The notes below the pieces were generated by a model that worked only from the letters and a program-made list of their open reading frames with translations, made no database searches and had not been told where the DNA came from. From assembly GCF_025993685.1 (NCBI RefSeq), contig NZ_DAJPEN010000001.1, positions 4,340,001 to 4,404,000 of the forward strand: DNA of 64,000 nt, read 5' to 3'. The translations under genes and the position numbers were made by a program. Below are positions 35,769 to 44,787 of this stretch, one piece after another; the first letter of the stretch is position 1, and each line of letters begins with the position of its first letter. The DNA is from Bacteroides mediterraneensis. Its GTDB lineage: Bacteria > Bacteroidota > Bacteroidia > Bacteroidales > Bacteroidaceae.

Positions 35769-38700
35769 TTAGAAATTCACGTTTACGCCCACCATGAAGG
35801 TACGTGTACGCGGGTAAGTGGTATTACGCCAGTCCATACCCGGTTCCAGGCCGCCCAGACTGATTTCAGGGTCTACACCTTTATAACCGGTGATGGTGAA
35901 TACGTTGTTGCAAGTGGCATACAGGCGCAGGTTGTTGACCCAGTTGCCCAGTTTGCCGAAGTTATAGCCTAAGGTCAAGGTAGACAGACGGAGGTAGGAA
36001 CCGTTTTCCAGGTAGCGGTCAGACGGAGCCTGTGCACGTGAGTCGTGTGCGTTCTGTCCTTCAGCCACTTCTGCCAGCACGTTCTTACCGTTGCTTACCA
36101 GGCTCACGTTGTTGTAGTAGCAGCGGGTGGCGTTGAAGATCTTGTTACCGGCCACACCCTGGAAGAAGGCGGTCAGCGTCCAGTTCTTCCATGTGAAGTC
36201 GTTGTTCCATCCGTAAGTCAGTTTCGGCTGTGCTGATCCGTGAGGACGGCGGTCTTCGTCTGCCGGAGCGTCTGTAGTACCGATCAGGTTGCCGTCGGCA
36301 TCGTAGTCGTTGAAGATGGAGCCTCCGTTTTCATCGTAGCCGGCCCATTCGTACAGGTAGAACTGTCCGAGCGGGGCACCTTCCATGATACGCTGTACCT
36401 GTGTGCTGGTGTAACCACCTACATCCGGATTGGCACGGTCGCTGTATTCTACAGAATATGTGTCGTTTGAAAGTTTCTCTACCACGTTCTTGTTGTGAGA
36501 CAGGTTAAGCGTGGTGCTCCATGTGAAGTTGTGTGTCTTCACCGGAACGGCGTTGATGGTGATTTCCACACCTTTGTTGCTGATGTCACCTACGTTGGCA
36601 GTCATCCATCCGTAAGGATAACGGTTGGTGGAAACCGCATAGTCAAAAATCAGGTCGCTGGTACGCTTGTCATAATATTCGATGGTACCGGTCAGCCGGT
36701 TGTTCAGGAAGCCGAAGTCCACACCGATGTTGAACATGCCGGTGGTTTCCCATTTCAAATCCGGGTTTGAGTTACGGGTAGCACCCAGGATACGGTATTG
36801 TGAGGAAGTACCGTTGGCATCCACGTAAGTGAACCAGCCGGTAGAACCGTAGATAGGACGTGAATAGAAGGCATCGAATCCCAGTGAGTTACCGCTGACA
36901 CCGTAGCCGACACGCAGCTTCAAGTCGTCGAACACGCTCTGGCTCTTCATGAACTCCTCTTCCGTGATACGCCATGCGGCAGATACAGAGGGGAAGGTAC
37001 CCCAGCGGTTGTTGACACCGAATGCGGAAGAACCGTCACGACGTACAGTGGCCTGCAACAGGTATTTGCTGTTGAAACTGTAGTTGACACGTCCGTAGAA
37101 GGAAATCATACGCAGGGTGGACAGGTTGTTGCTGATCACATCGTTGATGGAGATGTTGTTGGCCACGCCCAGATTGTGATAAGTCAGGTCATCGTTGTAG
37201 AAGTTGTACACCTTCAAGCCGAAACCGTCGCTGTTGTCGGCCTGTTCCCAGGAGTAACCCAGCATGACGCCCACCTTGTGCGCATCGGCAAAGGTATGAT
37301 TCCAGTTCAGATAGGTCTCCATCTGCTTGCGGGTGTTTTCCAGTGTGCTGCGGTCGGCCTGTCCGTTACGTGAAGCCACGCTCGGCAATTCAGTCTTGCT
37401 GCTGTTGTAGTTGCTGTAGATGTACTGCTGGTTCTGGTAAGACAGGTTCAGGTTCCAGTCCAGACCGTCGAGGATGTGGAGTGTGGCCTGTGCCGTTCCC
37501 TGCAGCAGCTTCTCTTTCGTGTCATAACGGTCTTCGCTGATCATGCGGACCGGGTTGAAGTTCTGTGAAATCTGTGTGTTGCCGTACCAGGAACCGTCCG
37601 CGTTTCTCACGGGAACCAGCGGGCTGTAGTAGTACATGGCATCCAATACGCTCTGGCCTTGTCCGCCGGTAGGACCTGTAGAGCTGTTACGTACGCTGGC
37701 ATTGACGCTGAAGGCCAGTTCCAGGCGGTCGTTCAGAGCCTTTGTCTGTACGAAAGAACGGGCGTTGAGACGGTCCATGCTGGTGCCGCGTACCACACCC
37801 TGACGGTCCATGAAGTTGATGGAGGCGCTGTAGCTGGTCTTCTCGTTACCTCCGTTGATGGATACGTTGTGGTTGTGGCTGAAACCGGTGCGGAGCACCT
37901 CGTCCTGCCAGTTGGTATTGGCCGGGTTGTTGACGTCATAATACGGAGACAGGTCGATGTTGTTCTTGCTTGCAAAGTCCAGCAGCTGGTCTGCCGACAT
38001 CATGTCGAGAGTGTTCATCGTCTTGTCCCATGCCACGTAGCCGCTGTAGCTTACGCTGGTATGTCCGTCCTTCTTTCCTTTCTTGGTTGTCACGATGATT
38101 ACACCGTTGGCAGCCTTCGAACCGTAGATGGCGGTGGCAGAGGCATCGCGGAGCACATCGATGCTTTCGATGTCATCCGGGGCGATGAGTGACAGGCTGG
38201 CACCGGGCACACCGTCGATTACATAGTACGGCTCCATGGCTTCACCTGCACGCAGTGAGGAAGCACCACGCAAAGAGATGGAAGCCGAACCGTTCGGGTC
38301 ACTGGTGTTGGCCACTGTCAGTCCCGGAACTTTACCTTGCAGCATCTGTGCAGGGCTGGTTACGACACCCACGTTCAGGTCTTCCGCCTTGACGGAAGTG
38401 ATGGAGCTGGTCACATCCTTGCGCTGCATGCTACCGTAACCGATGACTACCACTTCATCCAAGGTTTCCGTATCTTCCAGAAGAGTTACGTTCATTCTGG
38501 CACCTTTCACCACATTTTCTTGTGCCACGAAACCAATATAAGAGAATACAAGTGTTTTACCCTTCTCTACTCGAAGAGAGTAATTACCATCCAAGTCGGT
38601 AACCGTACCGTTGGTGGTACCTTTTTCAATGACGTTTACGCCAATCAGTGGTTCGCCTGATTTGCTCTGTACACGTCCTGTAACTGTGAGTTGCGCGAAT

Positions 38701-38783
38701 GCCCATGAGACATTCATCAGAAAAAGAGCCATAAATAAAACGAATGGCCTTAGTCTTGCATTTTTCAATTGTACTTTACACAT
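35769..38783 (-). CDS. SusC-family TonB-dependent outer-membrane transporter
   Basis: 1004 aa with a signal peptide (cleavage near SWAFA-Q). A carboxypeptidase D-like N-terminal domain (VTGRVQSKSGEPLIGVNVIE) is followed by the TonB-box region LDEVVVIGYGSM, the plug (SITSVKAEDL, IDVLRDASATAIYGSKAANG) and a 22-strand barrel ending YPRTRTFMVGVNVNF. It imports oligosaccharides captured with SusD. The acyltransferase gene ends 33 bp upstream, so transcription probably comes from the GH89 promoter. Confidence 0.96.
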   Translation of the reverse strand: MCKVQLKNARLRPFVLFMALFLMNVSWAFAQLTVTGRVQSKSGEPLIGVNVIEKGTTNGTVTDLDGNYSLRVEKGKTLVFSYIGFVAQENVVKGARMNVTLLEDTETLDEVVVIGYGSMQRKDVTSSITSVKAEDLNVGVVTSPAQMLQGKVPGLTVANTSDPNGSASISLRGASSLRAGEAMEPYYVIDGVPGASLSLIAPDDIESIDVLRDASATAIYGSKAANGVIIVTTKKGKKDGHTSVSYSGYVAWDKTMNTLDMMSADQLLDFASKNNIDLSPYYDVNNPANTNWQDEVLRTGFSHNHNVSINGGNEKTSYSASINFMDRQGVVRGTSMDRLNARSFVQTKALNDRLELAFSVNASVRNSSTGPTGGQGQSVLDAMYYYSPLVPVRNADGSWYGNTQISQNFNPVRMISEDRYDTKEKLLQGTAQATLHILDGLDWNLNLSYQNQQYIYSNYNSSKTELPSVASRNGQADRSTLENTRKQMETYLNWNHTFADAHKVGVMLGYSWEQADNSDGFGLKVYNFYNDDLTYHNLGVANNISINDVISNNLSTLRMISFYGRVNYSFNSKYLLQATVRRDGSSAFGVNNRWGTFPSVSAAWRITEEEFMKSQSVFDDLKLRVGYGVSGNSLGFDAFYSRPIYGSTGWFTYVDANGTSSQYRILGATRNSNPDLKWETTGMFNIGVDFGFLNNRLTGTIEYYDKRTSDLIFDYAVSTNRYPYGWMTANVGDISNKGVEITINAVPVKTHNFTWSTTLNLSHNKNVVEKLSNDTYSVEYSDRANPDVGGYTSTQVQRIMEGAPLGQFYLYEWAGYDENGGSIFNDYDADGNLIGTTDAPADEDRRPHGSAQPKLTYGWNNDFTWKNWTLTAFFQGVAGNKIFNATRCYYNNVSLVSNGKNVLAEVAEGQNAHDSRAQAPSDRYLENGSYLRLSTLTLGYNFGKLGNWVNNLRLYATCNNVFTITGYKGVDPEISLGGLEPGMDWRNTTYPRTRTFMVGVNVNF

Positions 38784-38816
38784 AAACTTAGATTTTTAAA
38801 AGGTTAGTTTTTAAAA

Positions 38817-39884
38817 TCATATCTTGATATATATTTTTTTCCGATGTAGGATGTAGCCCGTGATACACATGAGGGAGCAGAAAAGCAACGCATAGATGAG
38901 AGAGGCAAAATATGGATCCGTAAATACGACCAGAATGCTCTGATAAATTACTTTTCGGATACCCCATTCGGAAAAGGCGATGGCTACCACTTCACTAAGC
39001 ACGTAGAGAAAGAGCGGATTCATGCCGAAAACCAGGAAGAAAGTCCAGCCTTTGTTCACTTCCTTTACGTCGATTACATACATGAGCAAGGCAAGCAGCA
39101 AGGAACCCCATCCACAGGTTACGAAGACGAAACTCGTAGACCAGACCCGTTTGTTGAGAGGCATCCAGATGGAAAGGATATAACCGGCTGCCAGCATCAT
39201 CACTGCCACTGTGATGAGTTTGACAACCCGTTGGCTTACGGGAATCTTTTCCAATAACAGCTTGCCGCACAAAAAGCCGATGAGGGTGTGGGCTACTGCG
39301 GACAGGGTGGCCATCAGTCCTTCCGGATCGACCGGACTCTTCTTATAAAGATGGGCCTCTCCGAAAATGTCTCTGTCGACAACGGCCAGAATGTTGGTGT
39401 CATCGCAGGCATAGCCGTTTCCCACCAGCAGGAGAATGGAATAAACTACCAACAAACCACCCGCAATCCAAGGGAGATATTTGTGGCGGATGTAGATGAC
39501 CATCAGTGATACAATTCCGTAGCACAAACCGATACGTTGCAGTACACCGGGGATGCGAAGTGTGTCTATCGGGAAAAATTCTCCTTTGCAGGCATAGCCG
39601 AACCATTCGATGCCGAGTCCGATGAGAATGATGAGGAAAGTCCGCCGGAAAATCTTTTTGACGACTTCGTGCGAGGGCCTGAAGTCGAATTTCCGAAGAG
39701 AAATGTAAGTGGAAATACCTACCATGAACAGGAAGAACGGGAAGACCAGGTCACACGGAGTCAGGCCGTTCCATACGGAGTGGCGCAACGGGGCATACGA
39801 AACGGAGCCTCCGGCATTGTTTACCAGAATCATGCCGCATACCGTAATGCCGCGTAATACATCGAGTGACAAGAGTCGTTTCAT
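38817..39884 (-). CDS. HGSNAT-like membrane acyltransferase (DUF5009 type)
   Basis: 355 aa, about 10 membrane helices. The N-terminus RLLSLDVLRGITVCGMILVN and segments LRIPGVLQRIGLCYG and DPEGLMATLSAVAHTLIGF match the family related to human heparan-alpha-glucosaminide N-acetyltransferase (HGSNAT). Such proteins would move an acetyl group across the inner membrane onto a periplasmic sugar. It lies 35 bp after GH89 in the same operon. Whether it acetylates a glucosamine end, and so prepares the GH89 substrate, is inference. Confidence 0.82.
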   Translation of the reverse strand: MKRLLSLDVLRGITVCGMILVNNAGGSVSYAPLRHSVWNGLTPCDLVFPFFLFMVGISTYISLRKFDFRPSHEVVKKIFRRTFLIILIGLGIEWFGYACKGEFFPIDTLRIPGVLQRIGLCYGIVSLMVIYIRHKYLPWIAGGLLVVYSILLLVGNGYACDDTNILAVVDRDIFGEAHLYKKSPVDPEGLMATLSAVAHTLIGFLCGKLLLEKIPVSQRVVKLITVAVMMLAAGYILSIWMPLNKRVWSTSFVFVTCGWGSLLLALLMYVIDVKEVNKGWTFFLVFGMNPLFLYVLSEVVAIAFSEWGIRKVIYQSILVVFTDPYFASLIYALLFCSLMCITGYILHRKKIYIKI

Positions 39885-39919
39885 GGTGTTTTTCTGTTTT
39901 AAGGTTACTTCCCGATTCT

Positions 39920-42088
39920 TTATTTATTTTTAAATACCTTGTTGAAAACTTCTTTTGCTACAGTAATGCAATCTCCTTCTCCTTTTGCCGGATAGGGATT
40001 GTGAGCCAGTGTCCAAGGCTCTTCCATGGCATAATAGTCCAGTTCTACCATCGGTTTTCCGTCCAATACATCCTGAAGTGTCTGCCAATAGGCTGCCCAG
40101 CGTTTGTAGTAGAAATCCTTCAGTATCCCGTTCCATTCTTTGTGGGCATAGTCGCGGAGACCTCCGTCGTTGGCACATACACGGTCGCCCCAGGTGGTGA
40201 TTTGTACGCGGGCGTTCCATTCGTACAGATCTTTTTCTTCCGGAGTGGTTCCGAGGTTGCGGGCCTGTTCAATCCAGCGTCCCACGCGGAACTCGCTTCG
40301 GGTAGCCAGCAGACGGTCCTGCGCCAGTAGAATGTGTAGGAATTCCTGAGAGTGGGCGGCAAAGCTTTTCTTGTCGAAGCTCTTGAAGTCGGCTACCGTC
40401 TGGTTGTAGACGATACGTCCTCTGTCGGACAAGGACTGGCGGACAATGTCTATCAGGTCGTATTCAAAGTTGTTGTTGCCTTTGTATTTGTCGGCCACTT
40501 CCAGCATCAGGCGGGCAGCGTCTTCCGTGGTAGTCGGGTCATAATAGTTTTCCATTTTTGACCAGCTGGAAGCCTGGAAGTTGTTCAGGCTCGGACGGCC
40601 GCAGAAGATGGATTCGTGAGTACCCTGCTGGTTGTTGCCGAACGGGCAGTTATAGATGCCGTTTGCCAGGATGTCCCATGCTTTGGCCACCGTTTCATCG
40701 TACGTGCCGTAGCGGGCCTTGATGTAGCCTTTCAGCCATTCTTCCTTGGTGAATTTCTCCGGACGCCAGGGAAGTTCGCACATCAGTTCGAACATCACCG
40801 GATTGTTTTCGCTGCCTTCCATGGTCAGGCCGATACCTTTGAGGTGGGTCGCCAACGGATTGTTTTTGGTAAGATAGAAATTGTTCAGCAGCTGGTCCAT
40901 ACGTCCGTGCAAGCCTATGTTGCCTCCGAAGTTTTCCAGCATACAGAACAGCCAGTCGTGCTGTTCATAACCTTTTTCACGTTTCCAGATGGAAGGGATA
41001 CCCCACATCGGGCGGCATTCGCTGAACAAATCCAGAATCAGGATGTCGCCGTTGTTCAGGTTCTTGATCATTTCCGGACGCGGATTTTCTGTCCATCCCT
41101 GAATGACCCATGTGGCCTTCGGATTGACTGCCTTCATGGCGTGAAGCACGGCTTTTCCGGCAGCATCGAAATCTACGCTTCCTGCATCTTCAAGTTCATG
41201 GAACGGGTCCATGGAGTAGTAGTTGGCTTTGCCGAACAGTTTTTCCTGTTCCTTATAGTATAATGCGGCAATTTCCTTGAAGCGGGAGTCGGTGGGCAGC
41301 AAGAACGCCGGGCGGGTAAATCCGTTCCATAACTTCGGTTCTGTCACGTTCAGTCCCAGTTTTTGGTTGGCATCGTGGGGTACCATTCCGGAATAACCGG
41401 GGAATACCGGTTCGATGCCGTACTCACGCATTCGTTTCAGAATTTTTTTCTGCAAGGCTTCCTGCTGTGTATACCAGCTGTCCGGATTGGGACCGCCCCA
41501 TCCTTCCAGGTTGTTCATGGCCCACCAGGCGAGGAAGGCCGGCCCTGCGATGAACTTGTTGATTTCTTCTTTCGTGTAACCTAATTTGGCCAGCATGTTC
41601 TTCCACACACATTCCTGACCTACGGCTGCCAGCGGAAGGTTGATGCCGTGCAATGCCATCCAGTCGATTTCCTTTTCCCAACGGTTCCAGTCCCAGAATG
41701 CCATGGTATAAGAGTAGGTGCAGTAGTTGAAATCGTATCTCAGTGAGAGGTTGGTTTCCTTACGGACCGGTGTGTCTACTTTCGGCAGACTTTCCGGCAG
41801 CTGGGCAGTCATCCCGTTCCAGGAAAGATGGATACCTGCGTAATATTTCAGGTACCAGTTGAGTCCGGTGGCAATGTTCACGTAATTGTTTCCCCGGATG
41901 ACGACCTTGTTTCCTTTCTGGTCAAGCTCGAAAAAGTCGTTTCCGCCTTTCTGCAATTGTATGATAAACTTGTGGGATGCTCCCGGACAGATTCTTTCCA
42001 GAAGTCCGTCAACAGGATTGGCCCATAACAGGCTGAATGGAATACAAACACATGCTAAAATGAGAAGTAGAAATCGTCTGGTTTTCAT
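39920..42088 (-). CDS. GH89 alpha-N-acetylglucosaminidase
   Basis: 722 aa from the ATG at 42086-42088 (signal peptide MKTRRFLLLILACVCIPFSL); an in-frame ATG at 42097 is the alternative. Homologous over its length to lysosomal NAGLU and bacterial GH89: N-terminal small domain, then a TIM barrel with RYDFNYCTYSYTMAFWDW and WMALHGINLPLAAVGQE, catalytic Glu-bearing loops including FSECRPMWG and the SENNPVMFEL region, and an all-helical C-terminal domain. It removes terminal alpha-linked GlcNAc, as in heparan ends or GlcNAc-alpha-1,4-Gal mucin caps. First gene of the minus-strand locus. Confidence 0.92.
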   Translation of the reverse strand: MKTRRFLLLILACVCIPFSLLWANPVDGLLERICPGASHKFIIQLQKGGNDFFELDQKGNKVVIRGNNYVNIATGLNWYLKYYAGIHLSWNGMTAQLPESLPKVDTPVRKETNLSLRYDFNYCTYSYTMAFWDWNRWEKEIDWMALHGINLPLAAVGQECVWKNMLAKLGYTKEEINKFIAGPAFLAWWAMNNLEGWGGPNPDSWYTQQEALQKKILKRMREYGIEPVFPGYSGMVPHDANQKLGLNVTEPKLWNGFTRPAFLLPTDSRFKEIAALYYKEQEKLFGKANYYSMDPFHELEDAGSVDFDAAGKAVLHAMKAVNPKATWVIQGWTENPRPEMIKNLNNGDILILDLFSECRPMWGIPSIWKREKGYEQHDWLFCMLENFGGNIGLHGRMDQLLNNFYLTKNNPLATHLKGIGLTMEGSENNPVMFELMCELPWRPEKFTKEEWLKGYIKARYGTYDETVAKAWDILANGIYNCPFGNNQQGTHESIFCGRPSLNNFQASSWSKMENYYDPTTTEDAARLMLEVADKYKGNNNFEYDLIDIVRQSLSDRGRIVYNQTVADFKSFDKKSFAAHSQEFLHILLAQDRLLATRSEFRVGRWIEQARNLGTTPEEKDLYEWNARVQITTWGDRVCANDGGLRDYAHKEWNGILKDFYYKRWAAYWQTLQDVLDGKPMVELDYYAMEEPWTLAHNPYPAKGEGDCITVAKEVFNKVFKNK

Positions 42089-42135
42089 AATATTCATTTT
42101 TAAGTGTTACAAAATTCATATTTTATACGTAATAT

Positions 42136-42171
42136 AAGGGGGAAAATAGTCAAGAAAAGGGGGAAAATAGT
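42136..42171 (-). promoter_or_regulatory. 15-bp direct repeat with 21-bp spacing upstream of GH89
   Basis: AAGGGGGAAAATAGT is present exactly at 42136-42150 and 42157-42171. The 21-bp offset (two helical turns) is what paired AraC-type domains prefer, so this is a candidate HTCS site for the GH89-acyltransferase-susCD operon. It lies about 48-83 bp upstream of the GH89 start. Confidence 0.6.
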
Positions 42172-42213
42172 GCATTATTAGGCTTGCTACTTGAAATTGA
42201 TTTATGTCAAGAC

Positions 42214-42258
42214 ACTCTCTAAGGCAAATATCGTATTTTTGCAATGTTTTTAGAGAGT
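42214..42258 (+). promoter_or_regulatory. MATE promoter bracketed by inverted repeat
   Basis: TATTTTTG (42234-42241) is a -7 element. ACTCTCTAA (42214-42222) and TTAGAGAGT (42250-42258) are perfect complements on either side of it, and the right arm ends 6 bp before the GTG start. Confidence 0.65.
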
Positions 42259-42264
42259 TAACAC

Positions 42265-43614
42265 GTGGAACAGACAATTCAACAGACGAACATCCGGAAG
42301 GGCTTGACGAAGCTTGTGATTCCTATCTTCATTGAGACTTTATTGATTATGATGCTGGGGGCAGTAGACACCATCATGCTGAGCCAGTACTCCGACGAGA
42401 GTGTGGCAGCGGTAGGTGTGGTAAACCAGATTGTAATGTTTGCTTTCCTCATTTTCGAGGTCATCAATATCGGTACGTCGGTGCTGTGTTCGCAGTATCT
42501 GGGTGCCGGACTGAAGAACAAGATGGTGCAGGTGGTCGGGGTGTCTCTGTTGCTGAACCTGGTGGTAGGTATCCTGGTCAGTGCCATTCTGCATTATGGG
42601 GCTACCACCTTGCTGGGCTGGATGGGGCTGCGTCCGGAACTGTTGAAGTACGGTATCGGTTACATGGAGATTGTGGGAGCCTTTGCCTTCTTTCAGGCTA
42701 TTTCGCTGACCATTTCCGCTTCGCTCCGTAGTGCGAACAAGGCCATCTATCCCATGCTGGTCACCGTGCTGGTCAATGTGATGAACATCATCGGAAACTA
42801 TTCCCTGATTTTCGGTAAGTTCGGTCTGCCTGCCATGGGAGCTGAAGGAGCGGCTATTTCTACCTCCATTGCCCGAGGCGTCAGCATGATTGTGTTGTTT
42901 GTCATCCTGTTCAGAAAACATATTCCTTCTTTCCCGCTGGCCCTGTTCCGTCCTTTCCCGTGGAAAGAGTTGAAAAATCTGTTGAAAGTAGGATTGCCTT
43001 CGGCAGGCGAGAATATGTCGTACAGTTTCTCGCAGGTGGTGATTACTTATCTGATTAATATCCTGGGAAACGATTCGCTGGCTACCCGTACCTATACGGT
43101 GAATACCACCATGTTCGTCTACTTGTTTGCCATCGCCATGGCACAGGGTGGAGCCATCAGTATCGGGCATCTGGTGGGACAGAAGAAGATTCGCGCGGCC
43201 TATCTGCTGGGAAAATACGTGATGCGCCTGTCCATTCTGGTGTCGTTGGGGCTTTCGTGCATCTGGGCTATCTTCGGCCATACCATTTTCAGCCTGCTCA
43301 CCGATAACGAGCACATCATCCGCCTGGGTGTGACCATCCTGATTGTCGATGTCATTGTGGAGATAGGACGTGCCGTGAACATTTATGCCACGAATGCTCT
43401 GCGTTCGGCGGGCGACGTGAATTTCCCTTTCTATGTGGGACTGGTCGTGCAATGGACGGTTTCCGTGGGCTTGAGCTATCTGTTCGGTATCCATTGGGGA
43501 TGGGGACTGGTAGGTATGTGGTGTGCCTTCCTGCTCGACGAGAATATCCGTGCCCTTATCTTTGTGAAACGTTGGAACAGTCTGAAGTGGGCCAAGAAGG
43601 GGTTTGTGAGATAA
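42265..43614 (+). CDS. MATE-family efflux transporter
   Basis: 449 aa starting with GTG at 42265. Twelve membrane helices in two related halves, with family segments such as MLGAVDTIMLSQYSDESVAAVGVVNQI and AAISTSIARGVS. It extrudes organic cations or drugs in exchange for Na+ or H+. It is closest in look to NorM/DinF-type proteins; substrate unknown. It converges on the small membrane protein gene 19 bp away without an obvious terminator. Confidence 0.92.
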   Translation: MEQTIQQTNIRKGLTKLVIPIFIETLLIMMLGAVDTIMLSQYSDESVAAVGVVNQIVMFAFLIFEVINIGTSVLCSQYLGAGLKNKMVQVVGVSLLLNLVVGILVSAILHYGATTLLGWMGLRPELLKYGIGYMEIVGAFAFFQAISLTISASLRSANKAIYPMLVTVLVNVMNIIGNYSLIFGKFGLPAMGAEGAAISTSIARGVSMIVLFVILFRKHIPSFPLALFRPFPWKELKNLLKVGLPSAGENMSYSFSQVVITYLINILGNDSLATRTYTVNTTMFVYLFAIAMAQGGAISIGHLVGQKKIRAAYLLGKYVMRLSILVSLGLSCIWAIFGHTIFSLLTDNEHIIRLGVTILIVDVIVEIGRAVNIYATNALRSAGDVNFPFYVGLVVQWTVSVGLSYLFGIHWGWGLVGMWCAFLLDENIRALIFVKRWNSLKWAKKGFVR

Positions 43615-43633
43615 AAAAGGTCTGCACCGGGCG

Positions 43634-43849
43634 TCACATCAGGTAGAGATAGAAAAGGATGATGCAGATGATGTCGATGGTCAGTGCGATGACCGACCAG
43701 CGTAGGAACCGCTTGTTCTTTTTGACAGCCCCGTACACAATGCCCAGGATAGCGGAAAGGAAGACGCCTGCCACGATTCCGAACAAGCCTTGTATGGCCA
43801 CACCCAGCAATACCAGGATGCCCATGGTGATAAGAATGTTGTTTTTCAT
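43634..43849 (-). CDS. Small two-helix membrane protein, function unknown
   Basis: 71 aa: MKNNILITMGILVLLGVAIQ then a glycine-rich first helix, a basic loop VKKNKRFLRW and a second helix ending FYLYLM. The composition and clean start favour a real gene. I do not recognise the family. It lies between proC (same strand, 56 bp upstream) and the MATE gene (convergent). Confidence 0.65.
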   Translation of the reverse strand: MKNNILITMGILVLLGVAIQGLFGIVAGVFLSAILGIVYGAVKKNKRFLRWSVIALTIDIICIILFYLYLM

Positions 43850-43873
43850 GTCGATTCAGGTTAGGTGAGGAAA

Positions 43874-43896
43874 ACAGGGAGCACGAAGCCCCCTGT
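43874..43896 (-). terminator. Weak hairpin after proC
   Basis: ACAGGG/CCCTGT arms (43874-43879, 43891-43896) with TTTT afterwards on the minus strand. Confidence 0.5.
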
Positions 43897-43905
43897 AGAA
43901 TTCGT

Positions 43906-44679
43906 TTATAAACTGGCCTTGATGGCACGAATGATGGCCGATGTGAAGCCGTCGTGTTCCAGTGAGTTGATGCCTTTGATGGTGATTCCCCCCGGAGTGG
44001 TTACCTTTTCTATTTCGGTAGCCGGATGTGCATGCTCGTTGTTCAGCAGCAGTTGGGCGGCTCCCTCCAGTGTCTGTGCCAGCATGGTCTGCGCGTCGTG
44101 GGGCTTGATGCCCAGTTCCACTCCTGCCTGCATGGCGGCTTGCACGTATTTCAGCACGTAGGCAATGCCACAGGAAGTCAGTGAGGTGGCAGCCGCAAAC
44201 AGCTTTTCGTCAATCAGCATGGAACGCCCCATCTCGTTGAACAAGGCAGTCATGCCTGCCACCTGTTCTTCCGAAGCATTGCGTGCGGCAATCAGGGTCA
44301 TGCTGGCTCCTTCCGAGATGGCTGTGTTCGGGATGACGCGGAAAATCGGCATTTCCGGGTCCACGAAGTGGGCCAGGTCTTCAATCGTCAGTCCGGCAGC
44401 TACGGACACCAGTGCCTGGGGTTGCCGCAGTCTCAAGGGTTTCAGCACTTCTTCCACCTTCCAGGGTTTTACTGCGATAATGACGATGTCGGCATCTTCT
44501 GCCGCTTCCTTGTTGGAATGAGTTACGTGGATGGCGGGAAATTCCGCTTTCAGCGCTTCCAGTTTTCCGGCACTGGGATTGGATACCGCTATCTGTTGTG
44601 CCTGAATATAATGTCCGTTGGCCAGACCACGGGCAATGGCACCTCCCATGTTTCCGGCTCCGATGATTGCTACTTTCAT
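43906..44679 (-). CDS. proC: Pyrroline-5-carboxylate reductase
   Basis: 257 aa from ATG 44677-44679; a TTG three codons upstream is less likely. It makes proline from P5C with NAD(P)H. Rossmann motif VAIIGAGNMGGAIARGLANG, then VIPNTAISEGASM and the C-terminal dimer signature LLLNNEHAHPATEIEKVTTPGGITIKG (slightly diverged from the usual form). A -7 TAACTTTG lies at 44707-44714, so proC has its own promoter here rather than following argD. Confidence 0.93.
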   Translation of the reverse strand: MKVAIIGAGNMGGAIARGLANGHYIQAQQIAVSNPSAGKLEALKAEFPAIHVTHSNKEAAEDADIVIIAVKPWKVEEVLKPLRLRQPQALVSVAAGLTIEDLAHFVDPEMPIFRVIPNTAISEGASMTLIAARNASEEQVAGMTALFNEMGRSMLIDEKLFAAATSLTSCGIAYVLKYVQAAMQAGVELGIKPHDAQTMLAQTLEGAAQLLLNNEHAHPATEIEKVTTPGGITIKGINSLEHDGFTSAIIRAIKASL

Positions 44680-44706
44680 ATTTTTCAAGTTTGAGTTCTA
44701 TATCCG

Positions 44707-44714
44707 CAAAGTTA
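44707..44714 (-). promoter_or_regulatory. -7 element of proC
   Basis: Minus-strand TAACTTTG, 28 bp before the ATG; no clear -33 box. Confidence 0.5.
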
Positions 44715-44787
44715 TAATTAAAAATGGGAGTCTGGCTATATAATGGAATTTATTTTGGCTGTTTGGGGGAAGTAACGTCGCCATTTT

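Noticed and set aside
43476..43928. 150-codon minus-strand frame between MATE and proC
   Set aside because: It crosses the real small membrane protein in another frame and the 3' end of MATE; composition is not protein-like.
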